DNA of 64,000 nt. Source: Osmia lignaria lignaria (taxonomy: Eukaryota > Arthropoda > Insecta > Hymenoptera > Megachilidae). The notes under the pieces are model-generated. The model saw only the letters and a list, made by a program, of their open reading frames with translations. It was not told the DNA's origin and did no database searches. The stretch's first letter is position 1, and the number at the start of each line of letters is the position of its first letter. Of the stretch, positions 11,001 to 21,904 are shown piece after piece. The translations under genes and the position numbers were made by a program. The stretch is from the NCBI RefSeq assembly GCF_051020975.1, contig NW_027478160.1, positions 18,312,001 through 18,376,000 on the forward strand, given 5' to 3'.

Positions 11001-13031
11001 TTATCTCAAAGAAAGGGGCCACGGTGTTTCTGTATCTCTATTATGTTGGTGCGGCTTCGGAACTTTTAAATATCTCGATATATCTCGAAAACTACGCTTC
11101 TGATCAAAAAATATCGTAGAACATAAATTATAGGAAACATAATTCTCTACAAAAAAGGTCTCTTAACATTTTGCGATAGCTCGCTTCGTTTCCGAGATAT
11201 TTGCAGATTTATCTCAAGGGAAGGGGCCTGACGGACATATTTCGAGATATTTCTTCTTCTTGTTGTTCTTCTTCTGCACAGCTAAGCTGGAAGTGGCATT
11301 TGCGGCTCGCACTAGTGCAGAGTTATCTCAAAGAAAGGGGCCACGGTGTTTCTGTATCTCTATTATGTTGGTGCGGCTTCGGAACTTTTAAATATCTTGA
11401 GATATCTCGAGAACTACGCATCTGATCAAAAAATATCATAGAACATGAAAAGTAGGAAACTTAATTCTCTACAAAAAAGGTCACTTAACATTTTGCCATA
11501 GCTCGCTTCGTTTCCGAGATATTTGCAGATTTATCTCAAGGGAAGGGGCCTGACGGACATATTTCGAGATATTTCTTCTTCTTGTTGTTCTTCTTCTGCA
11601 CAGCTAAGCTGGAAGTGGCATTTGCAGCTCGCACTAGTGCAGAGTTATCTCAAAGAAAGGGGCCACGGTGTTTCTGTATCTCTATTATGTTGGTGCGGCT
11701 TCGGAACTTTTAAATATCTCGATATATCTCGAAAACTACGCTTCTGATCAAAAAATATCATAGAACATAAATTGTAGGAAACATAATTCTCTACAAAAAG
11801 GGTCTCTTAACATTTTGCCATAGCTCGCTTGGTTTCCGAGATATTTGCAGATTTATCTCAAGGGAAGGGGCCTGAGGGACATATATCGAGATATTTCTTC
11901 TTCTTCTTGTTCTTCTTCTGCACAGCTAAGCTGGAAGTGGCATTTACAGCTCGCAATAGTGCAGAGTTATCTCAAAGAAAGGGGCCACGGTGTTTCTGTA
12001 TCTCTATTATGTTGGTGCGGCTTCGGAACAGTTAAATATCTTGATATATCTCGAGAACTACGCATCTGATCAAAAAATATCATAGAACATGAAAAGTAGG
12101 AAACTTAATTCTCTACAAAAAAGGTCTCTTAACATTTTGCCATAGCTCGCTTCGTTTCCGAGATATTTGCAGATTTATCTCAAGGGAAGGGGCCTGACGG
12201 ACATATTTCGAGATATTTCTTCTTCTTGTTGTTCTTCTTCTGCACAGCTAAGCTGGAAGTGGCATTTGCAGCTCGCACTAGTGCAGAGTTATCTCAAAGA
12301 AAGGGGCCACGGTGTTTCTGTATCTCTATTATGTTGGTGCGGCTTCGGAACTTTTAAATATCTCGATATATCTCGAAAACTACGCTTCTGATCAAAAAAT
12401 ATCGTAGAACATAAATTGTAGGAAACATAATTCTCTACAAAAAAGGTCTCTTAACATTTTGCGATAGCTCGCTTCGTTTCCGAGATATTTGCAGATTTAT
12501 CTCAAGGGAAGGGGCCTGACGGACATATTTCGAGATATTTCTTCTTCTTGTTGTTCTTCTTCTGCACAGCTAAGCTGGAAGTGGCATTTGCGGCTCGCAC
12601 TAGTGCAGAGTTATCTCAAAGAAAGGGGCCACGGTGTTTCTGTATCTCTATTATGTTGGTGCGGCTTCGGAACTTTTAAATATCTTGATATATCTCGAGA
12701 ACTACGCATCTGACCAAAAAATATCATAGAACATGAAAAGTAGGAAACTTAATTCTCTACAAAAAAGGTCTCTTAACATTTTGCCATAGCTCGCTTCGTT
12801 TCCGAGATATTTGCAGATATATCTCAAGGGAAGGGGCCTGACGGACATATTTCGAGATATTTCTTCTTCTTGTTGTTCTTCTTCTGCACAGCTAAGCTGG
12901 AAGTGGCATTTGCAGCTCGCACTAGTGCAGAGTTATCTCAAAGAAAGGGGCCACGGTGTTTCTGTATCTCTATTATGTTGGTGCGGCTTCGGAACTTTTA
13001 AATATCTTGATATATCTCGAGAACTACGCGT
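5083..13031 (+). repeat. Region B: dimer (644 bp) and tetramer (1288 bp) higher-order repeats
   Basis: Two variants alternate: one with TTTGCAGCTCGCACTAG and GAAAACTACGCTTC, the other with TTTGCGGCTCGCACTAG and GAGAACTACGCATC. The alternation is clear at 6049/6371, 7337/7659, 7981/8303 and 8625/8947. On top of this, 5405-6692 is repeated at 6693-7980, and 10557-11844 at 11845-13132, each at 1288 bp. The tetramer is marked by CGCTTGGTTTCC and CTGAGGGACAT in the monomers at 5727, 7015, 10557 and 11845. Confidence 0.88.
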
Positions 13032-14963
13032 CTGATCAAAAAATATCATAGAACATAAAAAGTAGGAAACATAATTCTCTACAAAAAAGGTCTCTTAACA
13101 TTTTGCCATAGCTCGCTTCGTTTCCGAGATATTTGGAGATATATCTCAAGGGAAGGGGCCTGACGGACATATTTCGAGATATTTCTTCTTCTTGTTGTTC
13201 TTCTTCTGCACAGCTAAGCTGGAAGTGGCATTTGCAGCTCGCACTAGTGCAGAGTTATCTCAAAGAAAGGGGCCACGGTGTTTCTGTATCTCTATTATGT
13301 TGGTGCGGCTTCGGAACTTTTAAATATCTCGATATATCTCGAAAACTACGCTTCTGATCAAAAAATATCGTAGAACATAAATTGTAGGAAACATAATTCT
13401 CTACAAAAAAGGTCTCTTAACATTTTGCGATAGCTCGCTTCGTTTCCGAGATATTTGCAGATTTATCTCAAGGGAAGGGGCCTGACGGACATATTTCGAG
13501 ATATTTCTTCTTCTTGTTGTTCTTCTTCTGCACAGCTAAGCTGGAAGTGGCATTTGCGGCTCGCACTAGTGCAGAGTTATCTCAAAGAAAGGGGCCACGG
13601 TGTTTCTGTATCCCTATTATGTTGGTGCGGCTTCGGAACTTTTAAATATCTTGATATATCTCGAGAACTACGCATCTGATCAAAAAATATCATAGAACAT
13701 AAAAAGTAGGAAACTTAATTCTCTACAAAAACGGTCTCTTAACATTTTGCCATAGCTCGCTTCGTTTCCGAGATATTTGCAGATTTATCTCAAGGGAAGG
13801 GGCCTGACGGACATATTTCGAGATATTTCTTCTTCTTGTTGTTCTTCTTCTGCACAGCTAAGCTGGAAGTGGCATTTGCGGCTCGCACTGGTGCACAGTT
13901 ATCTCAAAGAAAGGGGCCACGGTGTTTCTGTATATCTATTATGTTGGTGCGTCTTCGGAACTTTTAAATATCTCGATATATCTCGAAAACTACGCTTCTG
14001 ATCAAAAAATATCATAGAACATAAAAAGTAGGAAACATAATTCTCTACAAAAAAGGTCTCTTAACATTTTGCCATAGCTCGCTTCGTTTCCGAGATATTT
14101 GGAGATATATCTCAAGGGAAGGGGCCTGACGGACATATTTCGAGATATTTCTTCTTCTTGTTGTTCTTCTTCTGCACAGCTAAGCTGGAAGTGGCATTTG
14201 CAGCTCGCACTAGTGCAGAGTTATCTCAAAGAAAGGGGCCACGGTGTTTCTGTATCTCTATTATGTTGGTGCGGCTTCGGAACTTTTAAATATCTCGATA
14301 TATCTCGAAAACTACGCTTCTGATCAAAAAATATCGTAGAACATAAATTGTAGGAAACATAATTCTCTACAAAAAAGGTCTCTTAACATTTTGCGATAGC
14401 TCGCTTCGTTTCCGAGATATTTGCAGATTTATCTCAAGGGAAGGGGCCTGACGGACATATTTCGAGATATTTCTTCTTCTTGTTGTTCTTCTTCTGCACA
14501 GCTAAGCTGGAAGTGGCATTTGCGGCTCGCACTAGTGCAGAGTTATCTCAAAGAAAGGGGCCACGGTGTTTCTGTATCCCTATTATGTTGGTGCGGCTTC
14601 GGAACTTTTAAATATCTTGATATATCTCGAGAACTACGCATCTGATCAAAAAATATCATAGAACATAAAAAGTAGGAAACTTAATTCTCTACAAAAACGG
14701 TCTCTTAACATTTTGCCATAGCTCGCTTCGTTTCCGAGATATTTGCAGATTTATCTCAAGGGAAGGGGCCTGACGGACATATTTCGAGATATTTCTTCTT
14801 CTTGTTGTTCTTCTTCTGCACAGCTAAGCTGGAAGTGGCATTTGCGGCTCGCACTGGTGCACAGTTATCTCAAAGAAAGGGGCCACGGTGTTTCTGTATA
14901 TCTATTATGTTGGTGCGTCTTCGGAACTTTTAAATATCTCGATATATCTCGAAAACTACGCTT
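13032..14963 (+). repeat. Region C: trimer (966 bp) present twice
   Basis: Units run about 13032-13997 and 13998-14963. Private markers occur in both: TTTGGAGATATATCTC (13130 and 14096), ACAAAAACGGTCTC (13724 and 14690), GCACTGGTGCACAG, and TGTATATCTATT with GTGCGTCTTCGG. I saw no difference between the units at the sites compared, so this is a very recent tandem duplication. Confidence 0.88.
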
Positions 14964-15064
14964 CTGATCAAAAAATATCATAGAACATAAATTGTAGGAA
15001 ACATAATTCTCTACAAAAAACGTCTCTTAACATTTTGCCATAGCTCGCTTCGTTTCCGAGATAT

Positions 15065-17318
15065 TTGCAGATTCAGCTCAAAGGAACTGGCCTGACGGAC
15101 ATATTTCGAGATATTTCTTCCTCTTGTTGTTCTTCTTCTGCACAGCTATGCTGGAAGTGGCATTTACAGCTCGCAATAGTGCAGAGTTATCTCAAAGAAA
15201 GGGGCCACGGTGTTTCTGTATCTCTATTATGTTGGTGCGGCTTCGGAACTTTTAAATATCTTGATATATCTCGAGAACTACGCATCTGATCAAAAAATAT
15301 CATGAAACATGAAAAGTAGGAAACTTAATTCTCTACAAAAAAGGTCTCTTAACATTTTGCCATAGCTCGCTTCGTTTCCGAGATATTTGCAGATTTATCT
15401 CAAGGGAAGGGGCCTGACGGACATATTTCGAGATATTTCTTCTTCTTGTTATTCTTCTTCTGCACAGCTAAGCTCGAAGTGGCATTTGCAGCTCGCAATA
15501 GTGCAGAGTTATTTCAAAGAAAGAGGCCACGGTGTTTCTGTACCTCTATTATGTTGGTGCAGCTTCGGAACTTTTAAATATCTTGATATATCTCGAGAAC
15601 TACGCATCTGATCAAAAAATATCGTCGAACATAAAAAGTAGGAAACTTAATTCTCTACAAAAAAGGTCTCTTAACATTTTGCCATAGCTCGCTTCGTTTC
15701 CGAGATATTTGCAGATTTATCTCAAGGGAAGGGGCCTGACGGACATATTTCGAGATTTTTCTTCTTCTTGTTGTTCTTCTTCTGCGCAGCTAAGCTGGAA
15801 GTGGCATTTGCAGCGCGCAATAGTGCAGAGTTATCTCAAAGAAAGGGGCCACGGTGTTTCTGTATCTCTATTATGTTGGTGCGGCTTCGGAACTTTTAAA
15901 TATCTTGATATATCTCGAGAACTACGCATCTGATCAAAAAATATCATACTACATAAAAAGTAGGAAACTTAATTCTCTACAAGAAAGGTCTCTAAACATT
16001 TTGCCATAGCTCGCTTCGTTTCCGAGATATTTGCAGATTTATCTCAAGGGAAGGGGCCTGACGGACATATTTCGAGATATTTCTTCTTCTTGTTGTTCTT
16101 CTTCTGTACAGCTAAGCTGGAAGTGGCATTTGCAGCTCGCAATAGTGCAGAGTTATCTCAAAGAGAGGGACCACGGTGTTTCTGTATCTCTATTATGTTG
16201 GTGCGGCTTCGGAACTTTTAAGTATCTTGATCTATCTCGAGAACTACGCATCTGATCAAAAAATATCATAGAAGATAAAAAGTAGGAAACTTAATTCTCT
16301 ACAAAAAAGGGCTCTTAACATTTCGCCATAGCTCGCTTCGTTTCCGAGATATTTGCAGATTTATCTCAAGGGAAGGGGCCTGTCGGACATATTTCGAGAT
16401 ATTTCTTCTTCTTGTTGCTCTTCTTCTGCACAGCTAAGCTGGAAGTGGCATTTGCGGCTCGCACTAGTGCAGAGTTATCTCAAAGAAAGGGGCCACGGTG
16501 TTTCTGTATGTCTATTATGTTGGTGCGGCTTCGGAACTTTTAAATATCTCGATATATCTCGAAAACTACGCTTCTGATCAAAAAATATCATAGAACATAA
16601 ATTGTAGGAAACATAATTCTCTACAAAAAACGTCTCTTAACATTTTGCCATAGCTCGCTTCGTTTCCGAGATATTTGCAGATTCAGCTCAAAGGAACTGG
16701 CCTGACGGACATATTTCGAGATATTTCTTCTTCTTGTTGTTCTTCCACTGCACAGCTAAGCTGGAAGTGGCATTTGCAGCTCGCAATAGTGCAGAGTTAT
16801 CTCAAAGAAAGGGGCCACGGTGTTTCTGTATCTCTATTATGTTGGTGTGGCTTCGGTACTTTTGAATATCTTGATATATCTCGAGAACTACGCATCTGAT
16901 CAAAAAATATCATAGAACATAAAAAGTAGGAAACTTAATTCTCTACAAAAAAGGTCTCTGAACATTTTGCCATAGCTCGCTTCGTTTCCGAGATATTTGC
17001 AGATTTATCTCAAGGGAAGGGGCCTGACGGACATATTTCGAGATATTTCTTCTTCTTGTTGTTCTTCTTCTGCACAGCTAAGCTGGAAGTGGCATTTGCG
17101 GCTCGCACTAGTGCAGAGTTATCCCAAAGAAAGGGGCCACGGTGTTTCTGTATCTCTATTATGTTGGTGCGGCTTCGGAACTTTTAAATATCTCGATATA
17201 TCTCGAAAAGTACGCTTCTGATCAAAAAATATCATAGAACATCAATTGTAGGAAACATAATTCTCTACAAAAAAGGTCTCTTAACATTTTGCCATAGCTC
17301 GCTTCGTTTCCGAGATAT
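15065..17318 (+). repeat. Region D: divergent monomers without clear higher-order repeat
   Basis: The seven monomers here carry many private changes, for example TTGTTATTC (15447), CGAGATTTTTC (15753), CATACTACAT (15946), ACAAGAAAGG (15979), TTGATCTATCTCG (16217) and CCTGTCGGACAT (16379). Neighbouring monomers do not repeat as a block. The pair at 16675 and 16997 resembles pairs at 23113, 28908 and 37923. It separates the dimer/tetramer region from the trimer region. Confidence 0.75.
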
Positions 17319-20300
17319 TTGCAGATTTATCTCAAGGGAAGGGGCCTGACGGACATATTTCGAGATATTTCTTCTTCTTGTTGTTCTTCTTCTGCACAGC
17401 TAAGCTGGAAGTGGCATTTGCAGCTCGCAATAGTGCATAGCTATCTGAAAGAAAGGGGCCACGGTGTTTCTGTATCTCTATTATGTTGGTGCGGCTTCGG
17501 AACTTTTAAATATCTTGATATATCTCGAGAACTACGCATCTGATCAAAAAATATCATAGAACATAAAAAGTAGGAAACTTAATTCGCTACAAAAAAGGTC
17601 TCTTAACATTTTGCCATAGCTCGCTTCGTTTCCGAGATATTTGCAGATTTATCTCAAGGGAAGGGGCCTAACGGACATATTTCGTGATATTTCTTCTTCT
17701 TGTTGTTCTTCTTCTGCACAGCTAAGCTGAAAGTGGCATTTGCAGCTCGCAATAGTGCAGAGTTATCTCAAAGAAAGGGGCCACGGTGTTTCTGTATCTC
17801 TATTATGTTGGTGCGGCTTCGGAACTTTTAAATATCTTGATATATCTCGAGAACTACGCATCTGATCAAAAAATATCATAGAACATAAAAAGTAGGAAAC
17901 TTAATTCTCTACAAAAAAGGTCTCTTAACATTTTGCCATAGCTCGCTTCGTTTCCGAGATATTTGCAGATTTATCTCAAGGGAAGGGGCCTGACGGACAT
18001 ATTTCGAGATATTTCTTCTTCTTGTTGTTCTTCTTCTGCACAGCTAAGCTGGAAGTGGCATTTGCAGCTCGCAATAGTGCAGAGTTATCTCAAAGAAAGG
18101 GGCCACGGTGTTTCAGTATCTCTATTATGTTGGTGCGGCTTCTTAACTTTTAAATATCTCGATATATCTCGAGAACTACGCATCTGATCAAAAAATATCA
18201 TACAACATAAAAAGTAGGAAACTCAATTCTCTACAAAAAAGGTCTCTTAACATTTTGCAATAGCTCGCTTCGTTTCCGAGATATTTGCAGATTTATCTCA
18301 AGGGAAGGGGCCTGACGGACATATTTCGAGATATTTCTTCTTCTTGTTGTTCTTCTTCTGCACAGCTAAGCTGGAAGTGGCATTTGCAGCTCGCAATAGT
18401 GCATAGCTATCTCAAAGAAAGGGGCCACGGTGTTTCTGTATCTCTATTATGTTGGTGCGGCTTCGGAACTTTTAAATATCTTGATATATCTCGAGAACTA
18501 CGCATCTGATCAAAAAATATCATAGAACATAAAAAGTAGGCAACTTAATTCTCTACAAAAAAGGTCTCTTAACATTTTGCCATAGCTCGCTTCGTTTCCG
18601 AGATATTTGCAGATTTATCTCAAGGTAAGGGGCCTGACGGACATATTTCGAGATATTTCTTCTTCTTGTTGTTCTTCCTCTGCACAGCTAAGCTGGAAGT
18701 GGCATTTGCAGCTCGCAATAGTGCATAGCTATCTCAAAGAAAGGGGCCACGGTGTTTCTGTATCTCTATTATGTTGGTGCGGCTTCGGAACTTTTAAATA
18801 TCTTGATATATCTCGAGAACTACGCATCTGATCAAAAAATATCATAGAACATAAAAAGTAGGAAACTTAATTCGCTACAAAAAAGGTGTCTTAACATTTT
18901 GCCATAGCTCGCTTCGTTTCCGAGATATTTGCAGATTTATCTCAAGGGAAGGGGCCTAACGGACATATTTCGTGATATTTCTTCTTCTTGTTGTTCTTCT
19001 TCTGCACAGCTAAGCTGGAAGTGGCATTTGCAGCTCGCAATAGTGCAGAGTTATCTCAAAGAAAGGGGCCACGGTGTTTCTGTATCTCTATTATGTTGGT
19101 GCGGCTTCGGAACTTTTAAATATCTTGATATATCTCGAGAACTACGCATCTGATCAAAAAATATCATAGAACATAAAAAGTAGGCAACTTAATTCTCTAC
19201 AAAAAAGGTCTCTTAACATTTTGCCATAGCTCGCTTCGTTTCCGAGATATTTGCAGATTTATCTCAAGGGAAGGGGCCTGACGGACATATTTCGAGATAT
19301 TTCTTCTTCTTGTTGTTCTTCTTCTGCACAGCTAAGCTGGAAGTGGCATTTGCAGCTCGCAATAGTGCATAGCTATCTCAAAGAAAGGGGCCACGGTGTT
19401 TCTGTATCTCTATTATGTTGGTGCGGCTTCGGAACTTTTAAATATCTTGATATATCTCGAGAACTACGCATCTGATCAAAAAATATCATAGAACATAAAA
19501 AGTAGGCAACTTAATTCTCTACAAAAAAGGTCTCTTAACATTTTGCCATAGCTCGCTTCGTTTCCGAGATATTTGCAGATTTATCTCAAGGTAAGGGGCC
19601 TGACGGACATATTTCGAGATATTTCTTCTTCTTGTTGTTCTTCCTCTGCACAGCTAAGCTGGAAGTGGCATTTGCAGCTCGCAATAGTGCATAGCTATCT
19701 CAAAGAAAGGGGCCACGGTGTTTCTGTATCTCTATTATGTTGGTGCGGCTTCGGAACTTTTAAATATCTTGATATATCTCGAGAACTACGCATCTGATCA
19801 AAAAATATCATAGAACATAAAAAGTAGGAAACTTAATTCGCTACAAAAAAGGTGTCTTAACATTTTGCCATAGCTCGCTTCGTTTCCGAGATATTTGCAG
19901 ATTTATCTCAAGGGAAGGGGCCTAACGGACATATTTCGTGATATTTCTTCTTCTTGTTGTTCTTCTTCTGCACAGCTAAGCTGGAAGTGGCATTTGCAGC
20001 TCGCAATAGTGCAGAGTTATCTCAAAGAAAGGGGCCACGGTGTTTCTGTATCTCTATTATGTTGGTGCGGCTTCGGAACTTTTAAATATCTTGATATATC
20101 TCGAGAACTACGCATCTGATCAAAAAATATCATAGAACATAAAAAGTAGGCAACTTAATTCTCTATAAAAAAGGTCTCTTAACATTTTGCCATAGCTCGC
20201 TTCGTTTCCGAGATATTTGCAGATTTATCTCAAGGGAAGGGGCCTGACGGACATATTTCGAGATATTTCTTCTTCTTGTTGTTCCTCTTCTGCACAGCTA

Positions 20301-20860
20301 AGCTGGAAGTGGCATTTGCAGCTCGCAATTGTGCAGAGTTATCTCAAAGAGAGGGGCCACGGTGTTTCTGTATCTCTATTATGTTGGTGCGGCTTCGGAA
20401 CTTTTAAATATCTTGATATATCTCGAGAACTACGCATCTGATCAGAAAATATCATAGAAGATAAAAAGTAGGAAACTTAATTCTCTACAAAAAAGGTCTC
20501 TTAACATTTTGCCATAGCTCGCTTCGTTTCCGAGATATTTGCAGATTTATCTCAATGTAAGGGGCCTGACGGACATATTTCGAGATATTTCTTCTTCTTG
20601 TTGTTCTTCTTCTGCACAGCTAAGCTGGAAGTGGCATTTGCAGCTCGCAATAGTGCATAGCTATCTCAAAGAAAGGGGCCACGGTGTTTCTGTATCTCTA
20701 TTATGTTGGTGCGGCTTCGGAACTTTTAAATATCTTGATATATCTCGAGAACTACGCATCTGATCAAAAAATATCATAGAACATAAAAAGTAGGAAACTT
20801 AAGTCGCTACAAAAAAGGTGTCTTAACATTTTGCCATAGCTCGCTTCGTTTCCGAGATAT
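17319..20860 (+). repeat. Region E: trimer (966 bp) higher-order repeats
   Basis: The unit 18285-19250 is repeated at 19251-20216 and, more diverged, at 20217-20860. Markers: GTGCATAGCTATCTC; CAAGGTAAGGGGCC followed by TTCGCTACAAAAAAGGTGTC; and TAACGGACATATTTCGTGAT. In the third unit the second marker has become CAATGTAAGGGG (20551). The monomer at 17641 has a TGA in the ORF-like segment. Confidence 0.85.
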
Positions 20861-21182
20861 TTGCAGATTTATCTCAAGGGAAGGGGCCTAACGGACATAT
20901 TTCGTGATATTTCTTCTTCTTGTTGTTCTTCTTCTGCACAGCTAAGCTGGAAGTGGCATTTGCAGCTCGCAATAGTGCAGAGTTATCTCAAAGAAAGGGG
21001 CCACGGTGTTTCTGTATCTCTATTATGTTGGTGCGGCTTCTTAACTTTTAAATATCTTGATATATCTCGAGAACTACGCCTCTGATCAAAAAATTTCATA
21101 GAACATAAAAAGTAGGAAACTCAATTCTCTACAAAAAAGGTCTCTTAACATTTTGCAATAGCTCGCTTCGTTTCCGAGATAT

Positions 21183-21503
21183 TTGCAGATTTATCTCAAG
21201 GGAGGGGCCTGACGGACATATTTCGAGATATTTCTTCTTCTTGTTGTTCTTCTTCTGCACAGCTAAGCTGGAAGTGGCATTTGCGGCTCGCACTAGTGCA
21301 GAGTTATCTCAAAGAAAGGGGCCACGGTGTTTCTGTATCTCTATTATGTTGGTGCGGCTTCGGAACTTTTAAATATCTCGATATATCTCGAAAACTACGC
21401 TTCTGATCAAAAAATATCATAGAACATAAATTGTAGGAAACATAATTCTCTACAAAAAACGTCTCTTAACATTTTGCCATAGCTCGCTTCGTTTCCGAGA
21501 TAT
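21183..21503 (+). repeat. 321-bp monomer (one A deleted)
   Basis: The sequence reads CAAGGGAGGGGCC where other monomers have CAAGGGAAGGGGCC. The deletion breaks the ORF-like frame. The same lesion is found in 22470-22790, 28265-28585, 41143-41463 and 41464-41784, so it was probably inherited by copying rather than arising five times. Confidence 0.92.
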
Positions 21504-21904
21504 TTGCAGATTCAGCTCAAAGGAACTGGCCTGACGGACATATTTCGAGATATTTCTTCTTCTTGTTGTTTTTCCTCTGCACAGCTAAGCTGGAAGTGGC
21601 ATTTGCAGCTCGCAATAGTGCAGAGTTATCTCAAAGAAAGGGGCCACGGTGTTTCTGTATCTCTATTATGTTGGTGCGGCTTCGGAACTTTTAAATATCT
21701 TGATATATCTCGAGAACTACGCATCTGATCAAAAAATATCATAGAACATAAAAAGTAGGAAACTTAATTCTCTACAAAAAACGTCTCTCAACATTTTGCC
21801 ATAGCTCGCTTCGTTTCCGAGATATTTGCAGATTCAGCTCAAAGGAACTGGCCTGACGGACATATTTCGAGATATTTCTTCTTCTTGTTGTTCTTCCACT
21901 GCAC

